64,000 nt of DNA from Bradyrhizobium zhanjiangense (GTDB taxonomy: Bacteria > Pseudomonadota > Alphaproteobacteria > Rhizobiales > Xanthobacteraceae): the NCBI RefSeq assembly GCF_004114935.1, contig NZ_CP022221.1, positions 2,625,001 to 2,689,000 on the forward strand. The letters run 5' to 3'. The notes under the pieces are model-generated. The model was not told where the DNA came from and ran no database searches. It saw only the letters and a list, made by a program, of their open reading frames with translations. The translations under genes were made by a program, and so were the position numbers. Below, piece by piece: positions 18,971-28,940 of the stretch; the stretch's first letter is position 1, and each line of letters opens with the position of its first letter.

Positions 18971-19453
18971 CTACAGTACGCCTATACTCAATTTTTGCGA
19001 TGCCAATCGGCTATTTTTGGCGATTAGGCGTAGTCGTTTGTTGAGGTACTCAAGGCTCGCTTCATCGAGCCCGTCAAACATGGTCGAGTTAAGGGCTTTT
19101 CTTTTGATCGAAAGCTTGGCGATCTCCGCACGGGCTTTCTGAGTCAACGACATCTGAACGCATCTTGCATCATCGAGCGATGCCTCGCGGGACAGAAACT
19201 CCATTGCTTCCAGTCTTTTCGTTTGGTTCGTAACAAAAGCTGGATGTATTCGCAGTTTATTCGCGATAGCTATCCCCGCGACACCCCGACCTTCATCGAG
19301 TTCAGAAATAGCCATCAGGATCAACCATTGCGGTTCGCTTATTCCTAGTAGCAGGGCCCAACTCTTGTGTATTTCCTCAAGTTGAGAATGAATCTCAACA
19401 ATGTTCCAGATGAAGTCGGTAACGGCTCTTTGGAGCAGCTCTTCTTCAGCCAT
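18971..19453 (-). CDS. MarR-family transcriptional regulator
   Basis: A winged-helix regulator of 160 residues from ATG 19453 (AGGAAGG upstream). The DNA-binding part includes GISEPQWLILMAISELDEGRGVAGIAIANKLRIHPAFVTNQTKRLEAM, with the wing at SREASLDDARCVQMSLT, and a C-terminal dimerisation helix. MarR proteins usually repress nearby genes and release DNA on binding phenolics or acyl-CoA esters. It faces away from the porin gene, and the region between them contains two near-perfect CAATTG-based inverted repeats that could be its operators. Confidence 0.9.
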   Translation of the reverse strand: MAEEELLQRAVTDFIWNIVEIHSQLEEIHKSWALLLGISEPQWLILMAISELDEGRGVAGIAIANKLRIHPAFVTNQTKRLEAMEFLSREASLDDARCVQMSLTQKARAEIAKLSIKRKALNSTMFDGLDEASLEYLNKRLRLIAKNSRLASQKLSIGVL

Positions 19454-19584
19454 ATGGGCCCTTCCTTTATCATACCGGCGCATGCCGAGCCGGCATGACC
19501 GGCAATCCTGAGATCTAGATCAAAAATAGCCCTTCTGGGACTGCGCCAGAAAGCCTTCTCACAGCATGCCGATCATGTCAAAAT

Positions 19585-19607
19585 AACAATTGACTAATGC
19601 AATTGTT
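19585..19607. promoter_or_regulatory. Inverted repeat, candidate MarR operator 1
   Basis: AACAATTG, seven bases, CAATTGTT: a perfect 8-bp inverted repeat, the size and symmetry bound by MarR dimers. It lies about 130 bases upstream of the MarR start codon, in the MarR-porin intergenic region. Binding is inferred. Confidence 0.45.
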
Positions 19608-19672
19608 TTCGATTATCTTCCGCCTCAGATCGTTGACTTATGTGCCAGCGATCATGTCTAAATCTCCAAGTA

Positions 19673-19708
19673 GAACCTTCGGGATGCCCCCTGGAGGTTC
19701 TTTTTTTT
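19673..19708 (+). terminator. Orphan rho-independent terminator
   Basis: A stem GAACCT/AGGTTC with a GC-rich inner part is followed by eight T. No plus-strand gene ends before it. It resembles the porin terminator at 21524-21555. It may end a small RNA starting near 19610-19640, or be left from an earlier porin copy. Confidence 0.5.
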
Positions 19709-19776
19709 GCGATATACGCCTAGTGCAGCCTCATACTGCCCGGTGTTGCAGATATGCAGCGTTTGGCGGCAAATTA

Positions 19777-19801
19777 TCAATTGTTGAAATTAATTAATTG
19801 A
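19777..19801. promoter_or_regulatory. Inverted repeat, candidate MarR operator 2
   Basis: TCAATT at 19777-19782 pairs with AATTGA at 19796-19801, and the left arm extends into CAATTGTT, the same half-site as the repeat at 19585. It lies between the orphan terminator and the porin gene, so it could couple porin expression to the MarR protein. Confidence 0.35.
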
Positions 19802-19946
19802 AGGAACTATTTTGGCGGGCTAAGTCTGGATCTGACAGCGAGGGGACGCCTCGAAGTCGTTCCGTCAAGCGTCTGCCCACGAAGGCGAGCTCGATCGACG
19901 GATCTTTGAAAGGCGGAAACCACGTTTCCAACTTGGAGGTTCATCA

Positions 19947-21464
19947 ATGAAACTGACGAAGGGTATTTTTCTTGGTTCTGCGACGATGCTCGCGAGCGCG
20001 GGGGTGCAGGCAGCCGATGTTCCTGTGAAGGCGAAGGCCGTCGAGTACGTCAAGGTATGTTCGCTGTATGGCGCCGGGTTCTACTACATTCCCGGGACTG
20101 ACACTTGCATCAAGCTGGGCGGCTATATGCGTGCCCAGGTGGAGCTGGGCGGGAATAGTATCGGTGTGGCAGCCGACACTGGTGTGGCTGGTGCACAGAA
20201 CCGCCTTGCCAACTACTATACTAGCCGCACTCGTGGGGACTTGAAGATCGACACGCGTACCGCAACGGAGTATGGCGTGGTTCGTACCTATTTCGAGGCT
20301 TGGAACACCTGGACAACCGGCGGCTATACGGGGGCCGGTACCACTGCTACGAATGGCTCGACGGCCTACACCACGTCGGCCGGTTCTCAGGTAGCTGGCG
20401 GTGCGCTGGGCATCCCCTACGCCTTCATCCAGTTCGCTGGATTCACGCTCGGCAAGGCGAACTCGCAGTTCTCCACGCCCTGGGGCGAGTATCCTGCGAA
20501 TTTCCATGAGTTGCCGGGCAGTGGCCCCTGGGACCCCGTGAACCAGTTCAGCTATACAGCTGACTTCGGCCAAGGCATTTCGGCTTCATTTTCGGCTCAG
20601 GATCAGGTCCAAAACTTCACGTCCAACATCTGGAACGTGAGCGCAGCAACAGCTGCGGGCCTCGCAACCGGTGCGTATGGTGCCAACGACATCGGGGGTA
20701 CAAGAGCTCCAGACCTCGTTGCGATGCTTCGTGTTGACCAGGCCTGGGGTCTGTTCCAGGCGTCGGTCGCCGCGCACGACAACCATGCCGCCTACTATGG
20801 CGCGTCAGAGGTCACCGGCTATCCGAGCGACAAGTGGGGCTGGGCGGGTCAGCTGGCACTGTCCATCAAGAATATTCCGACCGGTCCGGGTGATTCGATC
20901 AACTTGACGGGCGTGTACACGAATGGTGCAAGCCGCTATAGTTTTAACGACTACATGTCGACCACCTTTGCGAGATACGGTGGCACGAGTGTGCCTGGTG
21001 CTTACCAGAGCGTCGGACTTGGTGGTATTTCCGACTCCGTGTTCGTTGCAGGTGCTGGCCAGGAGCTGACCAGGACATATGGCTTCAATGCTGGCTACAA
21101 CCACAACTGGGATGCTCACTGGGTTAGCACAATCTTCGGTGGGTTTGGCGCCGTGCGTTATAATGGCACAGCCAAGGGCTACATCTGCGGTGCGTTCGTC
21201 GCAAACCTCGCGCTGTCCAGTGGGCTTGCCGGCTGTAACCCCGACTTCAACTATGCGGTTGTCGGCACACAAACCAGCTGGACCCCAGTCAAGAACCTGA
21301 CCTTCGGGGTCGAACTCACTTACAATATTCTGGACCAGAAGTACGCGAGCGGAAGTACCGTGACGCTGCCGCTGCAGTCGGGTATTGCAAAGCCGGGCGC
21401 CGTGTATGAGTTGAAGGACCAAAGCAACGTCACGATGCTGCTCCACGTTCAGCGCAACTGGTGA
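19947..21464 (+). CDS. Outer-membrane porin (rhizobial Omp2/Porin_2 type)
   Basis: A 505-residue beta-barrel porin of the outer membrane. A signal peptide MKLTKGIFLGSATMLASAGVQA precedes ADVPVKAK, and the mature start with VEYVKVCSLYGAGFYYIPGTDTCIKLGGYMR is the hallmark of the alphaproteobacterial Porin_2 family. The protein ends with an aromatic strand (LLHVQRNW), as needed for barrel assembly. Strong ribosome site GGAGGTT before ATG 19947 and an intrinsic terminator 60 bases after the stop indicate a well-expressed single gene. Length fits Bradyrhizobium homologues. Possible local control by the divergent MarR. Confidence 0.95.
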   Translation: MKLTKGIFLGSATMLASAGVQAADVPVKAKAVEYVKVCSLYGAGFYYIPGTDTCIKLGGYMRAQVELGGNSIGVAADTGVAGAQNRLANYYTSRTRGDLKIDTRTATEYGVVRTYFEAWNTWTTGGYTGAGTTATNGSTAYTTSAGSQVAGGALGIPYAFIQFAGFTLGKANSQFSTPWGEYPANFHELPGSGPWDPVNQFSYTADFGQGISASFSAQDQVQNFTSNIWNVSAATAAGLATGAYGANDIGGTRAPDLVAMLRVDQAWGLFQASVAAHDNHAAYYGASEVTGYPSDKWGWAGQLALSIKNIPTGPGDSINLTGVYTNGASRYSFNDYMSTTFARYGGTSVPGAYQSVGLGGISDSVFVAGAGQELTRTYGFNAGYNHNWDAHWVSTIFGGFGAVRYNGTAKGYICGAFVANLALSSGLAGCNPDFNYAVVGTQTSWTPVKNLTFGVELTYNILDQKYASGSTVTLPLQSGIAKPGAVYELKDQSNVTMLLHVQRNW

Positions 21465-21523
21465 GTTGTTGCTGAACTGGCGCAATGCCAGGAAACGGGT
21501 CTAACCTCAATTCAACCTGCAAG

Positions 21524-21555
21524 AAGGCCTCCGGCATGCCACCGGGGGCCTTTTT
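21524..21555 (+). terminator. Rho-independent terminator of the porin gene
   Basis: AAGGCCTCCGG and its complementary CCGGGGGCC are followed by TTTTT, about 60 bases after the porin stop. Confidence 0.85.
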
Positions 21556-22435
21556 GAGATTCAGTTTGATTTTTCCTAGACGTTTGGACTCGGCGGCGAC
21601 ACAAGGGACCTCGGGCGAGAGACGCAAGCCGCCTTGATTCAGAAGGACTGAGCCGTCCTGTCCGTTGGTCGAATTCCGATTGCCTCAAAGGCCGTCTAAC
21701 GGACCGAAATAAGTCTGTTAGCAGACCTTGCCCTTGTTCGTTGGGAAATGATCGGGCAGACACGACCCATAAGTTGATTGGTCACAACGCGAACCCATAC
21801 TTTCACCGCTTCGCACGAAGCAGAGGTTACTGTCCGCATATTCCAGCAGTTTAGGCTCGAAGAGCTGAACTCCGGCGCGACATCCTACAGCAGGAAGTCG
21901 TGCTGGCCGCCGCATGGTGATGAGTCTCCGTAATCGGCGTCAGAATCGATCGCACGCCGGGAATCCCGGCGATGGTTGCGGAACAGCGCTCCGGGGTCGA
22001 ACTCGTCCGATAGCACTTTTCGGCGCTGCTGATCTTCGCGCGTTGATGCTCACGAACTCATTGATGAAGTCCTGCATCAAAGATCGAAAATAGCAGGATG
22101 TATGCACGCGAAGCCCGAGAGGGGACCGATTTTCTTTCTCCGATCCAGCTACTAGCTTCGTGTGGAGACGACGTCCGGTCGAGCGGCGAAGGATTTAAGC
22201 CGAATGAGCAAACGCACCAACGGCTTCCGGTCTGATGCCTCCATCGCATTAGAGATGCGTTTTACTCGATGTGGCGATCGACGCTGACGTTGTGTCAATC
22301 GGCGAAGCAGGCCAAAGCGCGCTCTCACGCCAAGCTTGCGATTCATGCGCTGCAACGATTTCGTCTGACTATCTGACGATGCTGCGTTGGATTGACGCTT
22401 CGGGACCGTTATCCCATCTGTGAGGACAACCATTC
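21556..22435. other. Gene-free stretch between porin and CoA transferase genes
   Basis: No convincing gene. A 65-codon minus-strand frame at 21718-21915 has a cysteine-spaced C-terminus loosely like the DUF3551 small secreted proteins of Bradyrhizobium, but lacks a signal peptide. I do not call it. The 3' end supplies the GTGAGGA ribosome site of the next gene. Confidence 0.4.
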
Positions 22436-23164
22436 ATGAACAAGGTCTATCTCGACGCCAAGTCGGCTCTCGATGGCATTCTCAAGGACGGCATGATGAT
22501 CATGTCGGGCGGTTTCGGCCTCTGCGGCATCGCCGAGGCGCTGTCGGACGCGATCCGCGACTCCGGCGCCAAGGGCCTGACGGTGGTCTCCAACAATGCC
22601 GGCGTCGACGGCATCGGGCTCAGCCGCCTGCTGGAAACCCGGCAGATCAAGAAGATGATCTCCTCCTATGTCGGCGAGAACAAGCTGTTCGCCCAGCAAT
22701 TTCTCGCCGGCGAGCTGGAACTCGAATTCAATCCGCAGGGCACGCTGGCCGAGCGCATTCGTGCCGGCGGCGCAGGTATCCCGGCCTTCTACACCAAGAC
22801 CGGCGTCGGCACGCTGATCGCCGAAGGCAAGGAAGTGAAGGAGTTCGACGGCGAGAAGTATCTGATGGAGCGCGGCCTGTTCGCCGACCTCGCCATCGTG
22901 CATGCCTGGAAGGGCGACACCGCCGGCAACCTCATCTACCGCAAGACCGCGCGCAACTTTAACCCGATGATGGCGACCGCCGCCAAGATCACGGTGGCCG
23001 AGGTCGAGCATCTGGTTCCGGCCGGTGAACTCAATCCGGATCACATCCACACCCCCGGGATTTTCGTGAAGCGCATCATCGAGGTCGGCACGGCCAAGAA
23101 GCGCATCGAATTTCGCAACACCCGGCCGCGTCCGTCTGCGGCTGCAACGGGAGAAGAAGTCTGA
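22436..23164 (+). CDS. scoA: 3-oxoacid CoA-transferase, subunit A
   Basis: Alpha subunit of a class I CoA transferase (succinyl-CoA:acetoacetate type) that activates acetoacetate or another 3-oxoacid. It is 242 residues, with [43 protein letters not shown] and an oxyanion region typical of ScoA/PcaI. Its stop overlaps the start of subunit B by one base. Third-position GC is distinctly higher than in neighbouring island genes, like a core Bradyrhizobium gene. Family match is strong. The physiological acceptor is inferred. Confidence 0.95.
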   Translation: MNKVYLDAKSALDGILKDGMMIMSGGFGLCGIAEALSDAIRDSGAKGLTVVSNNAGVDGIGLSRLLETRQIKKMISSYVGENKLFAQQFLAGELELEFNPQGTLAERIRAGGAGIPAFYTKTGVGTLIAEGKEVKEFDGEKYLMERGLFADLAIVHAWKGDTAGNLIYRKTARNFNPMMATAAKITVAEVEHLVPAGELNPDHIHTPGIFVKRIIEVGTAKKRIEFRNTRPRPSAAATGEEV

Positions 23165-23805
23165 TGGCCTGGACCCGTCAACAGATGGCCGCGCGCGCCG
23201 CGAAGGAATTGCGTGACGGCTACTACGTCAACCTCGGCATCGGCATCCCGACGCTGGTCTCGAACTTCATCCCTGACGGCATGGACGTCTCCTTGCAGAG
23301 CGAGAACGGCATGCTCGGCATGGGCCCGTTCCCCTATGAAGACGAGGTGGACGCGGACCTGATCAACGCCGGCAAGCAGACCGTGAGCGAGCTGCCCTCG
23401 ACGTCCTACTTCTCGAGCGCCGATTCCTTCGGCATGATCCGCGGCGGCCACATGGATCTGTCGATCCTCGGCGCGATGCAGGTGGCCCAGAACGGCGATC
23501 TCGCCAACTGGATGATCCCCGGCAAGATGGTCAAGGGCATGGGCGGCGCGATGGACCTCGTCGCCGGCGTCAAGCGCGTCGTCGTGGTGATGGAGCATTC
23601 CGCCAAGGACGGTCCGAAGCTCCTGAAGAAGTGCAATCTGCCGCTCACCGGCGAGCGCGTGGTCGACATGGTGGTCACCGATCTTGCCGTCTTCACCATC
23701 GACAAGCACGGCGACGGCGGCATGGCCCTGATCGAGCTCGCCGACGGCGTCACGCTCGACGAGGTCAAAGCCAAGACCGAGGCCGAATTCTGCGCGTCGC
23801 GCTGA
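23164..23805 (+). CDS. scoB: 3-oxoacid CoA-transferase, subunit B
   Basis: Beta subunit of 213 residues. The catalytic glutamate that forms the CoA thioester is Glu47 in [12 protein letters not shown]. Other family blocks are [27 protein letters not shown] and [19 protein letters not shown]. Translationally coupled to scoA (TGATG). It could provide acetoacetyl-CoA handling downstream of a BKACE-type reaction such as the decayed one at 41.9-42.8 kb, but that is speculative. Immediately followed by IS DNA. Confidence 0.95.
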   Translation: MAWTRQQMAARAAKELRDGYYVNLGIGIPTLVSNFIPDGMDVSLQSENGMLGMGPFPYEDEVDADLINAGKQTVSELPSTSYFSSADSFGMIRGGHMDLSILGAMQVAQNGDLANWMIPGKMVKGMGGAMDLVAGVKRVVVVMEHSAKDGPKLLKKCNLPLTGERVVDMVVTDLAVFTIDKHGDGGMALIELADGVTLDEVKAKTEAEFCASR

Positions 23806-24074
23806 AGGATACGTAACAACAAAAGCGGATCGTTGAGAAAGCGCTGGATTGCGACTTAGCACAGGAGTGCGTGTTGAACGACCCGACCACCTCATCATCG
23901 GAGCACAAACTCGGCATCTTCGAGACTCGCCGACTCCTTTGCTCAATTGCAGACGGCCGCGGCCGCTAAAGGCCTAAGTGGATGGGAGCCGAAGGCCGGT
24001 CTCGTTTTCGTTCGAATTTGAGGCGGGGTCCAAGGCGCGTTCACCCTGGATGCTGAGACTTAAACACGGTGACG

Positions 24075-24599
24075 CTCAGATCCGAGTTGGAAACGTGCTT
24101 CCAACGCGAAGTGCAAGTTGGGGTTATTGCCTTCCAGAGACATATTGAGGGTCCCAAGGAGTGGTGTAGCTGATTAGCAAAGCCGCTCGCGACGCGCGCT
24201 CCGCAATAGCGCCGTAGCGAGCGAGCGGCTTTGCGGGTGGTCACCGATGATTCGTCGGTAAGGTTTGGATTGCGACAACCAACCTGATTCGAGGAACCAC
24301 CGATGACCGACGACATGATGAACCTGCGCGCGCTCGTGGAGAAGACCCCTGATGCAGATCTGTTGCGCGAGATGATCGGCTTTGCCGCCCACCGGCTGAT
24401 GGAGCTGGAGGTCGAGGGCCTGACGGGAGCCGTTTACGGCGAGAAGAGCCAGGAGCGCCAGGTCCAGCGCAACGGCTACCGCGACCGGAGCTGGGAGACG
24501 CGGGCCGGCACGGTCGAACTGCGCATTCCCATTGTCTCTGGAAGGCAGTAACCCCAACTTGCACTTCGCGTTGGAAGCACGTTTCCAACCGGATCTGAG
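24075..24599. repeat. 67-bp inverted repeat flanking an IS256 fragment
   Basis: The segment 24075-24141 is the near-exact reverse complement of 24534-24599 (a few mismatches over 66-67 bases). The arms enclose the 362-bp 5' fragment of an IS256 element. The arms belong neither to the IS256 sequence nor to any recognised gene. Confidence 0.75.
24169..24530 (+). mobile_element. IS256-family element, 5' fragment
   Basis: The left end and first 76 codons of an IS256 transposase (from ATG 24303: [14 protein letters not shown], then [33 protein letters not shown]) stop at 24530. The same left end recurs at 24601, giving a partial tandem duplication. A 14-bp hairpin (GCAAAGCCGCTCGC with its complement) lies near the left end of both copies. 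Confidence 0.85.
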
Positions 24600-24734
24600 A
24601 GCTGATTAGCAAAGCCGCTCGCGACGCGCGCTCCGCAATAGCGCCGTAGCGAGCGAGCGGCTTTGCGGGTGGTCACCGATGATTCGTCGGTAAGGTTTGG
24701 ATTGCGACAATCAACCTGATTCGAGGAACCACCG

Positions 24735-25433
24735 ATGACCGACGACATGATGAACCTGCGCGCGCTCGTGGAGAAGACCGCTGATGGAGCTGGAGGTCGA
24801 GGGCCTGACGGGAGCCGCTTACGGCGAGAAGAGCCAGGAGCGCCAGGTCCAGCGCAACGGCTACCGCGACCGGAGCTGGGAGACGCGGGCCGGCACGGTC
24901 GAACTGCGCATTCCCAAGCTGCGCAGGGACTCCTACTTCCCGGGCTTCCTCGAGCCGCGGCGAATGCCCGAGAAGGCGCTCACCGCGGTGGTGCAAGAGG
25001 CCTATGTCCAGGGCGTCTCCACCCACTCGGTTGACGACCTGGTGCAGGCCATGGGCATGACCGGCATCTCCAAGAGCCAGGTGTCGCGGCTGTGCGGTGA
25101 GATCGACGACAAAGTGAAGGCCTTCCTGCAGCGACCGATCGAGGGGGATTGGCCCTATCTGTGGATCGACGCCACCTATGTGAAAGTGCGCCAGAACGGG
25201 CGCATCGTCTCGGTCGCGGTGATCATCGCGGTCGGCGTCAACAGCGACGGCCGGCGCGAGGTGCTCGGCATGGATATCGGCCCGTCCGAGGCCGAGACGT
25301 TCTGGACCGCGTTCCTGCGCAAGCTCGCCCGCCGCGGCCTGCGCGGGGTCAAGCTCGTCGTCTCCGACGCCCATGAGGGCATCAAGGCCACGGTCGGCAA
25401 GGTGCTCAACGCCACCTGGCAGCGCTGCCGTGT
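24735..25433 (+). pseudogene. IS256 transposase, part 1
   Basis: Begins [14 protein letters not shown], then a 47-base deletion between two CTGATG repeats (compare the 24.3-kb fragment) breaks the frame. The body continues [36 protein letters not shown] with the first catalytic aspartate, and [14 protein letters not shown] with the second, up to QRCR where the IS1182 interrupts. Confidence 0.88.
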
Positions 25434-26947
25434 GGGGTCGTTGAAGAAGTGGCCAATAGATTTCGCGCGATGCAGCGACCGGCCCCGTCGTGACGCTCGC
25501 ATCAAAACCCGCGCTACGGGGCGATCTGAAGCCGCAAGCGCACTGTGAGGACAATCCAAGGCAGAATAAGCGCAAGGAGAGCGGCTGCCAGCCGCTTCAG
25601 ATTGATGGCGGCGGCCGTCAGGTAGGCCTGGATCTTCATATTCGGTAGACCGCGCCGTATGGCGCGCGCTAGTCCGTGCCAGGATTTGGCTTCGCCGTGG
25701 AAGCCCTCTGAGCGCCAGCGATGGCGTTGATAGAGCCGTCGATCCTGCTTACTCCATCGCTCGCGGCGGCGGCGGGCGCGGAGCAGTGCCGGATAATCGT
25801 CACCGACAACGACCGCTTTGTTAACCCGCCCTTTGGATAGGCAATCGCCCTTGAGCGGACACCGGGCGCAATCCTTCGCCTTCGAGTAAAAGAAACGGCC
25901 GTGCTTGATGGGCCGCGCGGGGCGCAAGATACGTCCTCGCGGGCACTTCAAGATGTCGTTCTTGGCGTCGTATCGGAAGCGTCTGAGCGGTACGCGACTC
26001 TTGATTGGTTCGGCTTTAGCTGGGATCAGGGCATCGATGCCGCGCCGCTCGAGCGCGCCGTAGACTTTAGCGTAGGCATAGCCCGCGTCGGCGGTGACCA
26101 CCTTGATGTCGATGCCCGCAATCGCTTCAACCTCATCGACTTGCGGCTCGATCATCTCCCCTTCGTTAATTTGTCCAGTCGTGACCGCGACGTCCAGAAT
26201 AACGCCGACTTTGTCATCGACGGCAGTGTGCTGCTTGTAAGCGGGCTCCAGCCGCCGGTTTCGGGCATTGGTGGCCATTGTCGCATCGGGATCGGTGGTG
26301 CAGATCTTCTTGTACTTGCCGCTTTGCCGGCCTTTCCTCTCAGCCTCGCTTTCATCTTCGCTTTGATTCTCGCTCAGCACATCCACCACATGCTGCTCGG
26401 TGAGGCTGTCCCAACTCACGTTGGCGCGGATCAGCGACGCATCGATGTGAACCACTTCGGCTGTTGCGATCTTGGCCTTCAGGCAGGCCTCGACCGTGCG
26501 TTTAAAGATCCTACGGAATCGCTCTTCGCCCCAGCGCTGGCGGATGCGCGTCAGGCTGGAATGGTGCGGTAGCTGCTCGTGCAGGCCATAACCAGCAAAC
26601 CAGCGAATGGCGATGTTGACCTGAGCCTCACGCATCAGCTTGCGATCGTGTACGATGCCGGTGAGCAGACCCGCGAGCATCAGGCGTACCGCGGCTTCTG
26701 GATCGATGCCTGGCCGACCGTCGTTCGTGCAATAGCAGTCGGAGACCTCTTCCCTTAGCCAAGATAGGTCGAGCACACGATCGACCCGCGCCAGCACGTG
26801 CTCATCTGGGACGAGCTGTTTGAGCGAGCCAGTGATGAAGAGCTCCAATTGATCCCGCTCCTTGCGCCCCAGCATCTCGTTTGCTCCGCCGATCGCGAAT
26901 CGCCGACGAAAAAGGAATCAGCCAATTGCAGCTTTTTCAACGACCCC
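25434..26947 (-). mobile_element. IS1182-family insertion sequence, intact
   Basis: A 1514-bp element with terminal repeats GGGGTCGTTGAAGAAG at 25434 and CTTTTTCAACGACCCC ending at 26947 (one mismatch), flanked by direct repeats CGTGT (25429-25433 and 26948-26952). It sits precisely inside the IS256 transposase and holds an intact transposase gene. Confidence 0.93.
25514..26875 (-). CDS. IS1182-family transposase
   Basis: A 453-residue DDE transposase with an intact frame. It has a DUF772-type N-terminal domain ([21 protein letters not shown]), catalytic regions [15 protein letters not shown] and [12 protein letters not shown], a cysteine cluster [10 protein letters not shown], and the [24 protein letters not shown] block with the catalytic glutamate. 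It is the only evidently complete transposase in this nest apart from the two-frame IS427 copy. Confidence 0.93.
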   Translation of the reverse strand: MLGRKERDQLELFITGSLKQLVPDEHVLARVDRVLDLSWLREEVSDCYCTNDGRPGIDPEAAVRLMLAGLLTGIVHDRKLMREAQVNIAIRWFAGYGLHEQLPHHSSLTRIRQRWGEERFRRIFKRTVEACLKAKIATAEVVHIDASLIRANVSWDSLTEQHVVDVLSENQSEDESEAERKGRQSGKYKKICTTDPDATMATNARNRRLEPAYKQHTAVDDKVGVILDVAVTTGQINEGEMIEPQVDEVEAIAGIDIKVVTADAGYAYAKVYGALERRGIDALIPAKAEPIKSRVPLRRFRYDAKNDILKCPRGRILRPARPIKHGRFFYSKAKDCARCPLKGDCLSKGRVNKAVVVGDDYPALLRARRRRERWSKQDRRLYQRHRWRSEGFHGEAKSWHGLARAIRRGLPNMKIQAYLTAAAINLKRLAAALLALILPWIVLTVRLRLQIAP

Positions 26948-27192
26948 CGTGTCCACTTCATGCGCAACGCGCTGGCGCATGCCGGCAAGAGCTGACGGCG
27001 CGTCGTCTCCGCCTTCATCGCCACCGCCTTCGCCCAGGACGATGCGGAGGCGGCGCGGGCGCAATGGCGGCGCGTCGCCGACCAACTCCGCCCCAAACTG
27101 CCGAAGCTCGCTGCCTTCCTCGACGAGGCCGAGACCGACGTGCTCGCCTACATGAGCTTCCCGACCGCGCACAGGGCCAAGCTGCACTCGAC
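26948..27192 (+). pseudogene. IS256 transposase, part 2
   Basis: Resumes as RVHFMRNALAHAGKS, meets an in-frame TGA near 26994 (probably one base change), then continues RRVVSAFIATAFAQDDAEAARAQW and DVLAYMSFPTAHRAKLHST, where the IS110 insertion begins. Confidence 0.88.
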
Positions 27193-27507
27193 GGATGAGA
27201 TGGACAAGCGATTTTTTATGACCGCGCCGCGATGACGATTGCGGGAATCGCGTCCATTCTTTGGTTCGGCCGCGCCGCGGGCCATTCTTCCGTCCCGGCC
27301 ACCGATCTCGCAGCCGCCGCGCGCAGGGTCGGTCAAGGCTGGCCGCATTTGCGGCCAGCCTTGACCGGCCCGAGCACGGCGGCATGCTGGTGTGGAACGG
27401 GACTGCATTCCTGGCTGGCACTTGCCGTCACCGGCGGTTATGGTTGTCGAGCGCGGGCGACCTCGTGGCGAAGCGTGACGCGTCGGCTGCAAGCGTTACC
27501 GGACTGC

Positions 27508-28741
27508 CTATTTTGTCCTGCCGAACTGAGGCGCCCGCGCGCCGGGTTTTGGCCGCCGCGGTTTCCATTGCGACACCAATCGTTCGTAGCTTCGCTCCGC
27601 CTGGGCGGCAATCAACATCTCACGGTCGCGCAGCGCCTTGATGTTGTAGGCATAGGCTGGTCCGCGCCGGCTGCCCTTCTGTTGCGGATGTCCAGCTTGA
27701 AGTTGCATCGCGCGGGTCTTGTTGGCGACCAGTGCCGGGCGCGCCCACAGGTAATCCTCGCCCTTCGTCAGCAAATGCCAGCAGAGCACCGTGAGCTTGC
27801 GAGCCACGGCCACCGCGGCGACCTGATGGCCACGCCGGGCGCGGATCCGCACGAAAAAAGCACAGTGGACCGGGCGCCTTGGCCGCGGCCCAGGCCGCCT
27901 CGACCAGCATGGCGCGCGCGTGACTGCGGCCGATCTTGCTGATGCGACCGTGATGGGCGGCTCCCAGTCCCGACTGCCGCACCCGCGGGTTCAGCTCGAA
28001 ATAGCTCACCAGCTTCTGCGGGCTGTTGAATCGGCTGATGTCGCCGATCGCCGCCATGATGCCGGCGGCAACCGCCAGGTTCACGCCGGTGATGGTCATC
28101 AATCTGTTGGCCGCGGGATCATCGATTGCGACCTGCGCGATCTCGCGGTCGAGCAGAGCCAGGTCTTCCGCCAGCCGGTCAAGCTCACGGACGTGCCGAT
28201 CGATGGCCGCGTACTCATCGTCCGGCAGCTGTTGGGCGGCCAACCACGCCCGGCCGCGGGCGTTGAAAAGATCGGCATGTGGGCACTTCGGGATCAAGTG
28301 CGCGTGCAGGATCGAATGCACCTCGTTCTTGAGCCGCGTGCGATGCCGCACGAGCTGGTAGCGCCGCGCCACCAGCCTGCGCTTGCGTTCGGTCGCCGCA
28401 TCAGGCGTCCAGATTTGCGGCAGGTATCCCGCCGCCTGCAGACTGGCGAGCGTGCCGGCATCGATATTGTCGGTCTTGACGTGCGCCTGGGCGATCGCCT
28501 TCACCTGCAATGGATTGGCGATAATCACCCGCGCCACGAATGGCGCCAGCACTCGCGAGACTGCCATGCTGTTGCCGGTCGCTTCGACCACCACCTCATC
28601 ACTGGCCAGCAGGGTCTTGCCAAATCCCTCCATCGCAGTCCGCGTCATATCGATGCGGCCCGCATGTCGAAGCCTGCCGCTCTCCCAAAACACCACCTCC
28701 CCGAAGGGACGGTGGACATCAATGCCAATTCCCCGTCGCAT
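27508..28741 (-). pseudogene. IS110-family transposase, one frameshift
   Basis: From ATG 28741 (AGGAGG upstream): RRGIGIDVHRPFGEVVFWESG, VVVEATGNSMAVSRVLAPF, VKTDNIDAGTLASLQAAGYLPQIW, then transposase_20 domain LMTITGVNLAVAAGIMAAIGD and PQKLVSYFELNPRVRQSG. One base lost near 27855 moves the C-terminus (RIRARRGHQVAAVAVARKL onward) to another frame, ending at 27508. Otherwise complete, so recently inactivated. Confidence 0.87.
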
Positions 28742-28940
28742 TCGCACCTCCTGCCAGACATATGACGGGAGCTGCGGGCGACACGACAACTATGGATTCG
28801 CGCTCACAGCGCAACCGGGCGAGTCGCAGAGGCGGCCAGCTACTAACTCGAGCTCTCGGCTCATCGAATAACATCGGCCTGCCCGCACTTCGTGCTCCCG
28901 GTGCCTCTGTCCCGATGGTCGCACCATACGCCACGATCTA

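Noticed and set aside
20805..21485. Long minus-strand open frame opposite the porin gene
   Set aside because: A shadow of the porin codon pattern. No family features or ribosome site.
21718..21915. Cysteine-containing 65-codon minus-strand frame as a DUF3551-like secreted protein
   Set aside because: No signal peptide, no ribosome site, and only loose cysteine spacing.
22409..23946. Long minus-strand open frames opposite scoA and scoB
   Set aside because: Typical antisense frames of GC-rich genes. The plus-strand proteins are unambiguous.
24175..24236. GC-rich hairpin near the IS256 left end as a terminator of scoAB
   Set aside because: It recurs at 24607 as part of the IS256 end, lacks a T run, and so belongs to the element.
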